A model generated the notes under the pieces. The model did not search any database and was not told where the DNA came from. It saw only the letters and a list, made by a program, of their open reading frames with translations. The translations under genes and the position numbers were made by a program. A DNA stretch of 22,445 nucleotides from JBBRVW01 sp038246545 (GTDB lineage: Bacteria; Actinomycetota; Actinomycetes; JACCUZ01): the NCBI GenBank assembly GCA_038246545.1, contig JBBRVW010000053.1, forward strand, positions 1-22,445. The letters run 5' to 3'. Below are positions 6,126-17,626 of the stretch, one piece after another (position 1 is the first letter of the stretch; each line of letters starts with the position of its first letter).

Positions 6126-8666
6126 GTGCTGCACGTCACGCTCAAGAGCCTGCTGGCGCGCAAGCTCCGGCTGCTCCTCACCGCCCTTGCGGTAGTCCTC
6201 GGCGTCGCTTTCGTGTCGGGGACGCTCATTCTCGGTGACACCCTCAACGCCACCTTCGACAAGCTCTTCACGACCGCCTACTCCGGCACCGATGTCGGGG
6301 TCCGTGGAAAGACCGCGTTCTCGGTCAGCGTCGCGGACGGCGGCGACGCCTCCCAGTCCCGCCCGCCGGTGCCCGCCGACGTCCTGCAGGCGGTCCGCGG
6401 AGTCGACGGAGTCCGGCAGGCCGAGGGCGACAGCGGGGGGTTCGCCCAGATCGTCCGCCCCGACGGCAAGGTCATCGAGACGAGCGGTGCCCCGACCCTC
6501 GGCGGCTCCTGGCTCGGCAAGACCCCCTTGAACCCGTACCGCATCGTGTCCGGCTCGCCTCCCTCCGGCGCCGGCCAGGTCGTCGTCGACCAGCAGACCG
6601 CGACCGACAACGACCTGGCGGTCGGCGACCAGATCAAGGTCCTCACCCAGTCCGGCTCGCAGGCCGAGACGATCAGCGGCATCGTCAGCTTCGGTGATGG
6701 CGGCAGCCTCGCCGGGGCCACCGTGACCCTGTTCGACCCCTCCGCGGCCCAGGCCCTGATCGGCTCACCTGGGTCGTACTCAGAGATCCTCGTCGTCAGT
6801 GACGGCACGGTCTCCGACTCGGCGCTGCGGGACCGGATCGCCGAGGCGCTGCCGTCGCGCTACGTGGCCCTGACGGGGAAGCAGCTGGCGGCAGCGGAGT
6901 CCGGTGACATCAAGGACGCCTTGAGCTTCTTCAGCACCTTCCTGCTGGTGTTCGCGGTCATCTCGATCTTCGTCGGGTCGTTCATCATCTTCAACACGTT
7001 CAGCATGCTGGTGGCTCAGCGCAGCCGCGAGCTCGCGCTCCTGCGTGCGCTCGGTGCCAGCCGCCGCCAGGTCAACCGCGCGGTCATCACCGAGGCCGTC
7101 GTCGTCGGCATCATCGGGTCGACCCTCGGTCTCGGTCTCGGTGTCCTGCTCTCGCTGGGGCTCAAGGCGCTCGTCGGGCTGTTCCTCGGCGACCTGCCGG
7201 CCGGTGGGTTGGTCTTCCAGCCGAGCACGGCCGTCTGGGCCTACGTCGTCGGCATCCTCGTGACGATCGCGGCGGCGGCCGGGCCGGCGCGGCGGGCGAC
7301 CCGGATCCCGCCGGTCGCCGCGATGCGTGACGACATCGCGCTGCCGGCTGCATCTCTGCACCGCCGTGCCATCGCTGGCGCCCTCGTGCTCGCCCTGGGC
7401 ATCGCGGCGATGGCGGCGGGTCTGGTGGGCAGCGCCGGCATCCTCTGGGTCGGGCTCGGCGCCCTCGGGGTCTTCCTGGGCGTCGCCATGCTCAGCCCCT
7501 TCGTCGGACGACCAGCCGTCGGTGCGATCGGCGTGGTCCTACCCCGCCTCTACGGGTCCACCGGCCTGCTGGCCAGGGAGAACGCCCGGCGCAACCCGCG
7601 GCGGACGGCAGCCACCGCCTCGGCACTCATGATCGGTCTTGCCCTGGTGTCTGCCGGAGGCGTGCTGGCGGCGTCCATCGTCAAGAGCGCCAACGACATC
7701 ATCGACCGCAGTGTCGGAGCGGACTTCATCGTCACCACCAAGAACTTCCTGCCGATACCGGGCAACGTTGCCGGCGAGATGGCCAAGGTCGACGGGATCG
7801 CGGCCGTCACGTCCTTCCGGAGCGGGCAGGCCCTCGTGGGCGGCAAGGTCGTCAGCCTGCAGGGTGTCACCGCAGACACGGTCGACAAGACGCTCCAGCT
7901 CAAGATCACGCAGGGCGACCTCGCCTCGCTGGGCGACGGTGAACTCCTGGTCAGCCAGAAGGTCGCCAAGGACAACGGCTGGAAGGTCGGGGAATCGGTG
8001 CCGGCGACGTTCGGCAAGACCGGTGCCGGCCGCCTGACGATCGGCGGGACGTACGCCGAGAACCAGATCGCCGGTGACTACCTCATAGGGTTGGACACCT
8101 ACGACGCCAACTACGCCCAGCGGCTGGACGAAGTGGTGGCAATGACCACCTCGCCGGGCGCCGACCTGGCTCAGGCCCGCAAGGGCATCGAGGCGGCGAC
8201 GCAGGCCTCGAACCTCGAGGTCCGGGACCAGAGCGAGTTCAAGGCGGAGCAGCGCAAGCAGATCAACCAGCTGCTCGGCTTCATCTTCGTGCTCCTGGCG
8301 CTCGCGGTCCTCATCGCCGCCCTTGGCATCGTGAACACGCTGGCCCTGTCGGTGATCGAGCGGACGCGGGAGATCGGGCTGCTCCGAGCTGTCGGGATGG
8401 GACGCCGACAGGTCCGGCGGATGATCCGCCTCGAGTCCGTCGTCATCGCAATCTTCGGCACCCTGCTCGGGCTGGTGCTCGGCGTCGCCCTCGGCAGCTC
8501 GATGGTCACCGCGCTGAACGACCAGGGCATCGACCAGCTGGTGGTTCCCTACGGCCAGCTGGTCATCTACCTGGTCGTCGGTGCCCTGATCGGTGTCATC
8601 GCCGCCGTCTGGCCCGCCCGCCGGGCCGCCAGGATGGACGTGCTCCAGGCGATCGCGACGGAGTGA
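6126..8666 (+). CDS. FtsX/MacB-type ABC permease, duplicated
   Basis: This is a membrane permease of the MacB/LolC/FtsX class (846 residues) built from two fused halves. The first has a signal-anchor helix (about 13-37), an extracytoplasmic MacB-like core (about 40-260) and an FtsX domain with helices near 269-295, 315-350 and 366-386. Two or three connecting helices follow (413-457 and 492-518), then a second extracytoplasmic domain (about 525-705) and a second FtsX domain with helices near 715-745, 770-795 and 812-832. The motifs RSRELALLRALGASRRQV and RTREIGLLRAVGMGRRQV mark the two repeats. GTG at 6126 follows GGGGGAG. The substrate cannot be read from sequence; relatives export lipids, peptides or lipoproteins, or regulate cell-wall enzymes. 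Confidence 0.92.
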   Translation: MLHVTLKSLLARKLRLLLTALAVVLGVAFVSGTLILGDTLNATFDKLFTTAYSGTDVGVRGKTAFSVSVADGGDASQSRPPVPADVLQAVRGVDGVRQAEGDSGGFAQIVRPDGKVIETSGAPTLGGSWLGKTPLNPYRIVSGSPPSGAGQVVVDQQTATDNDLAVGDQIKVLTQSGSQAETISGIVSFGDGGSLAGATVTLFDPSAAQALIGSPGSYSEILVVSDGTVSDSALRDRIAEALPSRYVALTGKQLAAAESGDIKDALSFFSTFLLVFAVISIFVGSFIIFNTFSMLVAQRSRELALLRALGASRRQVNRAVITEAVVVGIIGSTLGLGLGVLLSLGLKALVGLFLGDLPAGGLVFQPSTAVWAYVVGILVTIAAAAGPARRATRIPPVAAMRDDIALPAASLHRRAIAGALVLALGIAAMAAGLVGSAGILWVGLGALGVFLGVAMLSPFVGRPAVGAIGVVLPRLYGSTGLLARENARRNPRRTAATASALMIGLALVSAGGVLAASIVKSANDIIDRSVGADFIVTTKNFLPIPGNVAGEMAKVDGIAAVTSFRSGQALVGGKVVSLQGVTADTVDKTLQLKITQGDLASLGDGELLVSQKVAKDNGWKVGESVPATFGKTGAGRLTIGGTYAENQIAGDYLIGLDTYDANYAQRLDEVVAMTTSPGADLAQARKGIEAATQASNLEVRDQSEFKAEQRKQINQLLGFIFVLLALAVLIAALGIVNTLALSVIERTREIGLLRAVGMGRRQVRRMIRLESVVIAIFGTLLGLVLGVALGSSMVTALNDQGIDQLVVPYGQLVIYLVVGALIGVIAAVWPARRAARMDVLQAIATE

Positions 8667-8668
8667 GG

Positions 8669-9175
8669 ATGAGCGGGACCGGCCGGGCGGCGACCGCCGG
8701 ACGTTGGGCGCTGGTCGCCGTCGTCCTGGTGCTCCTCGTCGTGCCCGGCCGCCTGCTCGCCTCTGCGCACGACGCTGACGACGTGCTGGTGCCCTACTCC
8801 GCGCGGCAGGCGGCCGGTCAGGTGCCGCTCGGTGAGACCTGGGACGTCGACGCCGGCGTCCTCGCGGCCGACGTCGACCTCCTGCAGGTCGTCGCGGTAC
8901 GTCCTCGCGTCACGGTCGACACCGCGGAGGCGGACATCACGGTGCGGCTCTGCCGGCCGGCGGCGGGCTCCTCGGCCACCGGGTGCCACAGCCTGTCCGG
9001 AGTACCCCCCGGCGGCGGCGTCCGGCTGGCGCCGGGCTCGGCCGAGCTCGTGGTCTCGGTCACTCCTCGCAGGGCGGGGCGGGTGCAGATCGAGGGCTAC
9101 GACGTGACCTACCTCGACGACGGGCACCGCGGCACCGAGCACGCCGGCCGCGGGCTGGTCCTCCGCGCGGTCTAG
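8669..9175 (+). CDS. Small membrane-anchored protein, function unknown
   Basis: I do not recognise this 168-residue protein. It has a single N-terminal hydrophobic helix (about 12-30), then an extracytoplasmic part rich in beta-type sequence with two cysteines (C95 and C106) that could form a disulfide. No lipobox is present. The ATG at 8669 has GGAG five bases upstream. A GTG at 8663 would instead overlap the permease stop by four bases; both are possible. It is only three bases from the permease gene, so it is probably an accessory subunit of that transporter. Its stop codon overlaps the convergent HAD gene stop by four bases. Confidence 0.75.
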   Translation: MSGTGRAATAGRWALVAVVLVLLVVPGRLLASAHDADDVLVPYSARQAAGQVPLGETWDVDAGVLAADVDLLQVVAVRPRVTVDTAEADITVRLCRPAAGSSATGCHSLSGVPPGGGVRLAPGSAELVVSVTPRRAGRVQIEGYDVTYLDDGHRGTEHAGRGLVLRAV

Positions 9176-9842
9176 AGGGCGCGGACCAGGCTGCCGAGCC
9201 GGGCCAGACTGAGCTCCTCGAGGGATCCGACCCGGTGGTCGGCGATGCCGTCGGCGACACCCGCGACGCTCGGGACCACCACCGTCACGCACCCCGCCGC
9301 GCGAGCCGACATGGCACCGGTGGCCGAGTCCTCGAGCGCGACGCAGGCGCGCGGGTCGACGCCGAGCAGCCGGGCGCCGAGCAGGTACGGGTCGGGGTGC
9401 GGCTTGGTGCGGGCGACGTCGTCACCGCTCACCGTGACCGGCAGCAGCTCACGACCGATGGCGTCCAGCACCGCGTCGACGACCGGCCGCCGTGACGACG
9501 ACACCAGCGCGCACGGCAGGGCGGAGGCCGCGACCTCGGCCAGCAGGCGGCGCGCACCGGGCATCCACTCGACCGGTCCGCGGCGCAGCCGGGCGACCAT
9601 GTCGGTCAGAAGTCGGTCCCGCAGCCCTTCGGCGTCGGGCCCTGCACCGTTGCGGGGCAGGGTCGCGAGCATGTGGTCGACGGTGCGCTCCAGCGGTCCG
9701 CCGACCAGCAGCTCCTGGTCGTCCGGCCCCCAGGTACCGCCGAGCTCGGTGACCATTGCCGACTCCACCTCGAACCACACGTGCTCGGTCGCGACCAGCA
9801 GGCCGTCCATGTCGAACAGGACGGCCGCCGGGTGTCGGCCGC

Positions 9843-9846
<4 letters not shown>
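9172..9846 (-). CDS. HAD-family hydrolase (phosphoglucomutase/phosphatase-like)
   Basis: This is a haloacid dehalogenase subfamily IA hydrolase (224 residues), probably a sugar-phosphate or nucleotide phosphatase. The nucleophile motif FDMDG has D12 and acid/base D14. The serine motif (S116-S118), the lysine in TKPHPDP (K148) and the acidic EDS motif (E172, D173) complete the active site. A helical cap domain lies at about 18-90. The GTG start at 9846 overlaps the metH stop codon as GTGA, so it is translated by coupling from the metH mRNA; the frame is open further upstream only because it runs inside metH. The link with methionine synthase is positional; I see no direct chemical reason for it. 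Confidence 0.9.
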
Positions 9847-13349
<3,503 letters not shown>

Positions 13350-13357
13350 CGGCACCG

Positions 13358-13363
13358 AGTCTA
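13358..13363 (-). promoter_or_regulatory. -10 box for leaderless metH
   Basis: TAGACT on the minus strand, eight bases (CGGTGCCG), then ATG. It is the same hexamer and spacing as at trmI. No Shine-Dalgarno sequence is present. Confidence 0.55.
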
Positions 13364-13379
13364 GGCAGGGAGGGCGTCG

Positions 13380-13385
13380 TACGCT
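13380..13385 (+). promoter_or_regulatory. Possible -10 box for the PAC2 gene
   Basis: TACGCT fits TANNNT and lies 65 bases before the PAC2 start. It would give a leader of roughly 60 bases ending in a good Shine-Dalgarno sequence, GAGGAG (13440-13445). No -35 box is recognisable, partly because the space overlaps the divergent metH promoter. Confidence 0.3.
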
Positions 13386-13450
13386 GGCCGTGCCCGCAGC
13401 GTGGGCGGGCCGGACCCGCCCCGCCACCACCGACCAGCCGAGGAGTGCGA

Positions 13451-14305
13451 GTGATCGAGCTCGACGACTACCCCGAGCTCGTCGACCCGCTCCTGATCGC
13501 CGCCTTCGAGGGCTGGAACGACGCAGGCGACTCGGCCACCTCGGCCGTCGAGCACCTCGAGCAGGTCTGGGACGCCGTCCCGCTGACCGAGCTCGACCCC
13601 GAGGACTACTACGACTACCAGGTCAACCGGCCGACGGTGTCCGAGGGGGACGACGGCCGGCGCCTGGTGACCTGGCCGACGACGCGGATCTCCTACGCGC
13701 GGCTCCCGGCCGTCGGCCGCGACGTCGTGCTGATCCGCGGGATCGAGCCGAACATGCGGTGGCGGCAGTTCACCCAGGAGATCCTCGGGGTCTGCCACGA
13801 GCTGGGGGTCGAGATGGTGGTGACGCTCGGCGCGCTGCTGGCCGACTCCCCGCACACCCGCCCGGTTCCGGTGACGGGCACCTCCTCGGACGAGGGCCTC
13901 TCGCGCTCGCTGCACCTGGAGCCGTCCCGCTACGAGGGCCCCACCGGCATCGTCGGGATCGTTCAGGACGCCTGCACCCGGGCGGGCGTGCCGGCGCTGT
14001 CCATCTGGGCCGCCGTGCCGCACTACGTCGCGCAGCCGCCGTGTCCCAAGGCGACGCTGGCGCTGCTGCGGCACGTCGAGGACCTGCTGGACGTGCCGAT
14101 CCCGCTCGGCGACCTCTCCGAGGACGCCCGGGCGTGGGAGCGGGGCGTCGACGAGCTCGCGGCCGAGGACTCCGAGGTGGCCGAGTACGTGCGCTCCCTC
14201 GAGGAGGCGAAGGACCTCACCGAGGCGCCGGAGGCCTCCGGCGACGCCATCGCGCGGGAGTTCGAGCGCTACCTGCGCCGCCGCGGGGACGACGCCTCGG
14301 GCTAA
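13451..14305 (+). CDS. PAC2 family protein
   Basis: A member of the PAC2 family (Pfam PF09754), named after a eukaryotic proteasome assembly chaperone; actinobacterial members such as Rv2125 have no firmly established role. The 284-residue product shows the family N-terminus with AFEGWNDAGDSAT at 18-30, the central WPTTRISYARLP strand region and the GTSSDEGLSRSL segment at 143-154. The C-terminal 60 residues are acidic and helical. GTG at 13451 is chosen because GAGGAG ends five bases upstream; a GTG two codons earlier is less well placed. It is divergent from metH. Its presence in the same locus as the proteasome ATPase is conserved, but a proteasome role is inference. Confidence 0.88.
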   Translation: MIELDDYPELVDPLLIAAFEGWNDAGDSATSAVEHLEQVWDAVPLTELDPEDYYDYQVNRPTVSEGDDGRRLVTWPTTRISYARLPAVGRDVVLIRGIEPNMRWRQFTQEILGVCHELGVEMVVTLGALLADSPHTRPVPVTGTSSDEGLSRSLHLEPSRYEGPTGIVGIVQDACTRAGVPALSIWAAVPHYVAQPPCPKATLALLRHVEDLLDVPIPLGDLSEDARAWERGVDELAAEDSEVAEYVRSLEEAKDLTEAPEASGDAIAREFERYLRRRGDDASG

Positions 14306-14306
14306 C

Positions 14307-14344
14307 TACCTGTCCCATACCTGTATGGTCGGGGTATGACAGGT
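14307..14344 (+). promoter_or_regulatory. Operator overlapping the leaderless gntR promoter
   Basis: CCATAC-CT-GTATGG (14315-14328) is a perfect inverted repeat with 6-bp arms. Its right arm contains the -10 box TATGGT (14324-14329), which ends six bases before the gntR ATG. TACCTGT occurs twice 11 bases apart (14307 and 14318), one helical turn. ACCTGTC (14308-14314) also pairs with GACAGGT (14338-14344), inside the first codons. GntR/HutC regulators bind such palindromes, so this is most likely the autoregulatory site. Confidence 0.6.
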
Positions 14345-15145
14345 CGGGCCGCGTCCGTGGCGCAGCAGCTGCGCGAGCGCGTCGCGCTGGGCGACCTCGG
14401 TCCCGGCGGGTCGCTGGAGAGCGAGGCCGCGCTCGGCGCGCGCTACGGCGTGAGCCGGGTGACCGTGCGCCGGGCGCTGGACGAGCTGCGGGAGCAGGGT
14501 CTGCTGGCGAGCCGCCAGGGCGCCGGCTGGTTCGCGACGGCCGGCACCTTCCACCAGTCCCTGGCTGTCGGTACCTTCCGGCACGCCGAGTCCGCCGTGA
14601 CCTCTGCCGGCAAGAGCGTGTCCCGTTCGGTCGTCGAGTTCGGCTTCGGGACGGCGTCGGCGGCCGTCGCCGCGGCCCTGCGCCTCGCCGACGGCACCGA
14701 GGTGCTCACCAGTCGCTCGGTCCGGACGGTCGACGGCGCCCCGCTGGACCTCGTCGACGAGTGGGTCCCGGCCGCGCTGGGCGGCGACCTGAGCCGGCGC
14801 GACGCGGAGGTCGCCGGCATCTGGAGCACCCTGCAGAGCCACGGTCACGCGATCGAGACCGTCCGGCAGACTGTCACTGCTGCTCTCGTCACCGACACCG
14901 ACGCCGACCTGCTCGGCAGCCCCGCGGGCAGCGCCCTGCTGCTGGTGCGCCGGCTGGCAGTCGACCGGGCCGGTGGGCCGCTGGCCCTGTCCGACCACCG
15001 GTACCTCGCGCACCGGTTCAGCCTCGAGGTCGAGTTCCACGGCTGGTCCGGCGGGGCCTCCCCCGAGCCACCCGGGCTGCGCAGCCACGACGTACCACCC
15101 GAGGACGTCCCGTCGTCCGCCACCACCGAGGAGAACCCCACATGA
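14336..15145 (+). CDS. GntR family transcriptional regulator (HutC/UTRA type)
   Basis: A DNA-binding repressor with a ligand-sensing domain (269 residues). Residues 8-70 form the GntR winged helix, with LESEAALGARYGVSRVTVRRAL carrying the recognition helix. Residues about 85-235 look like a UTRA ligand-binding domain of the HutC subfamily, which senses small metabolites, often sugars or amino-acid derivatives. A Pro- and acid-rich tail (about 240-269) is beyond the usual domain end. The start ATG at 14336 sits directly after a palindrome and a -10 box. The stop overlaps the next start as ATGA, so regulator and dehydratase are made together. I infer that it represses its own operon and is released by a metabolite of unknown identity. 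Confidence 0.9.
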   Translation: MTGRAASVAQQLRERVALGDLGPGGSLESEAALGARYGVSRVTVRRALDELREQGLLASRQGAGWFATAGTFHQSLAVGTFRHAESAVTSAGKSVSRSVVEFGFGTASAAVAAALRLADGTEVLTSRSVRTVDGAPLDLVDEWVPAALGGDLSRRDAEVAGIWSTLQSHGHAIETVRQTVTAALVTDTDADLLGSPAGSALLLVRRLAVDRAGGPLALSDHRYLAHRFSLEVEFHGWSGGASPEPPGLRSHDVPPEDVPSSATTEENPT

Positions 15146-16137
15146 AGATGCTCGTGACCGGAGGGGCCGGGTTCATCGGCAGCAACTTCGTGCTGCGCAC
15201 CGCGGCGACCCGCCCCGACTGGCAGGTGCGGGTGCTGGACGCCCTCACCTACGCCGGAAACGCGGCCAGCCTCGAGGCGGTGGCCGACCGGGTCGAGCTG
15301 GTGCACGGCAGCGTGGCGGACGCCGGCCTGGTCGACCGGCTCGTGGGCGACAGCGACGTCGTCGTGCACTTCGCGGCCGAGTCGCACAACGACAACTCCC
15401 TCGACGATCCGTGGCCGTTCCTCGAAGCCAACGTCATCGGCACCTACCGGCTGCTGGAGGCCGTCCGTCAGCACGGCACCCGCCTGCACCACGTGTCCAC
15501 CGACGAGGTCTACGGCGACCTTGAGCTCGACGACCCGCAACGGTTCACCGAGCAGACGCCGTACAACCCGTCCAGCCCCTACTCGGCGACCAAGGCGTCC
15601 GCCGACCTGCTGGTGCGCGCCTGGTCGCGGTCGTTCGGCGTGCACGCCACGCTGTCGAACTGCTCGAACAACTACGGGCCGTTCCAGCACGTCGAGAAGT
15701 TCATCCCGCGGCAGATCACCAACATCCTCACCGGCGTGAAGCCGAAGCTCTACGGCCAGGGCACCAACGTGCGCGACTGGATCCACGTCGACGACCACAA
15801 CGACGCCGTCGTCACCATCGTCGAGCAGGGCCGGCTCGGCGAGACCTACCTGATCGGTGCCGACGGCGAGCGCAACAACCGCGAGATCGTCGAGACGCTG
15901 CTGCAGATCATGGGCAGGCCGGCAGACTGGTACGACCTGGTGAGCGACCGTCCGGGCCACGACCTGCGTTACGCGATCGACTCCGGCAAGCTGCGTAGCG
16001 AGACCGGCTGGGCACCGCAGTACCAGGACATCCGGGCCGGGCTCGAGGCGACGGTCACGTGGTACCGCGACCACGAGGACTGGTGGCGGCCGGCCAAGCA
16101 GCGCGCCGAGCAGACCTACGCCCGCCTGGGTCGCTGA
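15142..16137 (+). CDS. rmlB: dTDP-glucose 4,6-dehydratase (RmlB-like)
   Basis: An extended short-chain dehydrogenase that converts dTDP-glucose to dTDP-4-keto-6-deoxyglucose, the second step toward dTDP-L-rhamnose and other deoxysugars. The 331-residue product has the NAD motif GGAGFIG at 7-13, DALTYAGN at 33-40, the catalytic T120-D121-E122 and the Y147xxxK151 pair. It has AESHNDNS (79-86) where many homologues have AESHVDRS, a variant I associate with actinobacterial RmlB. The start overlaps the gntR stop. rmlA, rmlC and rmlD are absent, so it either supplies a pathway encoded elsewhere or acts on a related nucleotide sugar. The convergent neighbour is mshC. Confidence 0.9.
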   Translation: MKMLVTGGAGFIGSNFVLRTAATRPDWQVRVLDALTYAGNAASLEAVADRVELVHGSVADAGLVDRLVGDSDVVVHFAAESHNDNSLDDPWPFLEANVIGTYRLLEAVRQHGTRLHHVSTDEVYGDLELDDPQRFTEQTPYNPSSPYSATKASADLLVRAWSRSFGVHATLSNCSNNYGPFQHVEKFIPRQITNILTGVKPKLYGQGTNVRDWIHVDDHNDAVVTIVEQGRLGETYLIGADGERNNREIVETLLQIMGRPADWYDLVSDRPGHDLRYAIDSGKLRSETGWAPQYQDIRAGLEATVTWYRDHEDWWRPAKQRAEQTYARLGR

Positions 16138-16364
16138 CCCCAGCCCGCCGCGCCCTGAAGATCAACGGCGGCTGAGGAGGGCAGCGGGGCCACTCGGCTG
16201 TTCCCGAGAAGGACCGGCTGCCTGCGGCGTGTTGCGGCATCTCGACGGTCCACTTCGCGAAACAGGCGGACGGCGGTGAACCAGCCGCCTTCTCCAAGCC
16301 GCTCTGGCCCGCGCCCAAGGCGACGGGGTAGAGCCGCCAGGAGGGCTCGCGTCCTGCCGTGGAC
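16138..16364. other. Convergent intergenic region with inverted repeats
   Basis: The stretch between the rmlB and mshC stops contains no credible gene. It holds GGCGGCTG (16167-16174) and its complement CAGCCGCC (16282-16289) about 107 bases apart, bracketing a segment with its own hairpin. In that hairpin, CTCGG (16193-16197) pairs with CCGAG (16204-16208) across a 6-base loop, which could act as a bidirectional terminator without a T-run. The bracketed shape suggests a small dispersed repeat, unproven here. Confidence 0.35.
16193..16208. terminator. Candidate hairpin between convergent rmlB and mshC
   Basis: Perfect 5-bp stem CTCGG/CCGAG with loop CTGTTC, placed 56 bases after the rmlB stop. 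No T-tract follows on either strand, as is usual for actinobacterial hairpins. It is a plausible but weak terminator. Confidence 0.3.
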
Positions 16365-17600
16365 CTACAGCCGGACGCCGAGCAGGGCGTCGACGGCACG
16401 GCGCACGAGGTCGGGTGCCGTGCCGTCGTCACCCCCGCGGGCGACCGCGTCGGCCACCCACCGGTCGACGGCGGCCAGGGCGGCGGGCGCGTCGAGGTCG
16501 TCGGCCAGGTGCCGACGCACGTCGTCGAGAAGGGGCCTGGCAGACGGGCCGGACGGACGGCCGACCGCGTCGCGCCACCGGGCCAGCCGGCTCTCGGCCG
16601 TCGCGAGGTCGTCGGACGTCCACTCCCAGTCGCTGCGGTAGTGGTGTGCGAGCAGGGCCAGGCGGATCGCCGCGGGGTCGTGGCCCTCGCGACGCAACGA
16701 GGAGACGAAGACGAGGTTGCCCTTGGACTTCGACATCTTCTCGCCGTGGAGCCCGACCATGCCGGCGTGCACGTAGTGCCGGGCGAAGGGCCAACGCCCG
16801 GTGAGCACCTGGCCCTCGGACGCGCTCATCTCGTGGTGCGGGAAGACGAGGTCGCTTCCGCCGCCCTGCACGTCGAACGCGTCGCCCAGGTGCTCCAGCG
16901 CGATGGCCGCGCACTCCACGTGCCAGCCCGGCCGGCCGTCGGGCAGCTCCGGGTCCCCGGTCTCCCACGACGGCTCGTCCGGCCGTGCCGCCTGCCAGAG
17001 CAGGCAGTCCAGCGGGTGCTTCTTGCCCGGTCGGTCGGGGTCGCCACCGCGCTCGCCCGACAGGCGCGTCATCGTCGCGTCGTCGAAGCTGCCCACCGCC
17101 CCGAACCTGGGGTCGGCGTGCACGGAGAAGTACGTGTCCCCGTCCACGTCGTAGGCCGCGCCGAGCTCCCGCAGCCGCCGGATGATGTCCACGATGCCGG
17201 GGATCGCCTCGACGGCGCCGACGTAGTGCCGTGGGGGCAGGACGGCCAGAGCCTCCATGTCCTCGCGGAACAGCGCAGTCTCGCGCAGCGCGAGCTGCGA
17301 CCAGTCGTGCCCGTCCCGCACGGCCCGCTCGAGCAGCGGGTCGTCGATGTCGGTGACGTTCTGCACGTAGTGCACGTCGTGACCGGTGTCGCGCCACACG
17401 CGGTGCACGAGGTCGAAGGCCACGAAGGTGGCGGCGTGACCGAGATGGGTGGCGTCGTAGGGCGTGATGCCGCAGACGTACATCCGTGCGGTGGGCCCGG
17501 GCGCGGTGGGCCGCACCTCCTGCCCGGCGGTGTCGAACAGGCGTAGCGGGAGGCCGGTGCCCGGGAGGTCGGGGACGTCGAGGGCGGACCAGGGCTGCAC
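16365..17600 (-). CDS. mshC: Cysteine:GlcN-Ins ligase of mycothiol synthesis
   Basis: MshC ligates L-cysteine to glucosaminyl-inositol using ATP, a step of mycothiol synthesis. The 411-residue product is a class I synthetase-like enzyme. The zinc site includes C43 in VCGITPYD, C230 in GWHVEC and H256 in FPHHE. The HLGH signature is at 52-55 and KMSKSKGN at 288-295. It differs from cysteinyl-tRNA synthetase by the ITPYDATHLGHA sequence and the short C-terminus. The GTG start at 17600 is preceded by TAGGAT ending seven bases upstream, so the transcript may be leaderless. SCO1664-, DUF3090- and phosphatase-family genes lie upstream on the same strand, a conserved actinobacterial arrangement. Confidence 0.96.
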   Translation of the reverse strand: MQPWSALDVPDLPGTGLPLRLFDTAGQEVRPTAPGPTARMYVCGITPYDATHLGHAATFVAFDLVHRVWRDTGHDVHYVQNVTDIDDPLLERAVRDGHDWSQLALRETALFREDMEALAVLPPRHYVGAVEAIPGIVDIIRRLRELGAAYDVDGDTYFSVHADPRFGAVGSFDDATMTRLSGERGGDPDRPGKKHPLDCLLWQAARPDEPSWETGDPELPDGRPGWHVECAAIALEHLGDAFDVQGGGSDLVFPHHEMSASEGQVLTGRWPFARHYVHAGMVGLHGEKMSKSKGNLVFVSSLRREGHDPAAIRLALLAHHYRSDWEWTSDDLATAESRLARWRDAVGRPSGPSARPLLDDVRRHLADDLDAPAALAAVDRWVADAVARGGDDGTAPDLVRRAVDALLGVRL

Positions 17601-17606
17601 GGCGGG

Positions 17607-17612
17607 ATCCTA
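17607..17612 (-). promoter_or_regulatory. -10 box for leaderless mshC
   Basis: TAGGAT on the minus strand, six bases, then GTG. It lies in the 26-base gap after the SCO1664-family gene, so mshC may have its own promoter besides any read-through. Confidence 0.5.
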
Positions 17613-17626
17613 CGTGGGGCGAAACC

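Noticed and set aside
8663..8671. GTG at 8663 as the start of the small protein gene (GTGA overlap with the permease)
   Set aside because: Possible, but the ATG at 8669 has a correctly spaced GGAG, whereas the GTG has no ribosome site. It changes the protein by only two residues.
13350..13450. Cobalamin riboswitch upstream of metH
   Set aside because: The gap is too short, no B12-box-like sequence is present, and the -10 box eight bases from ATG leaves no leader. The B12-dependent enzyme would not be expected to be shut off by B12.
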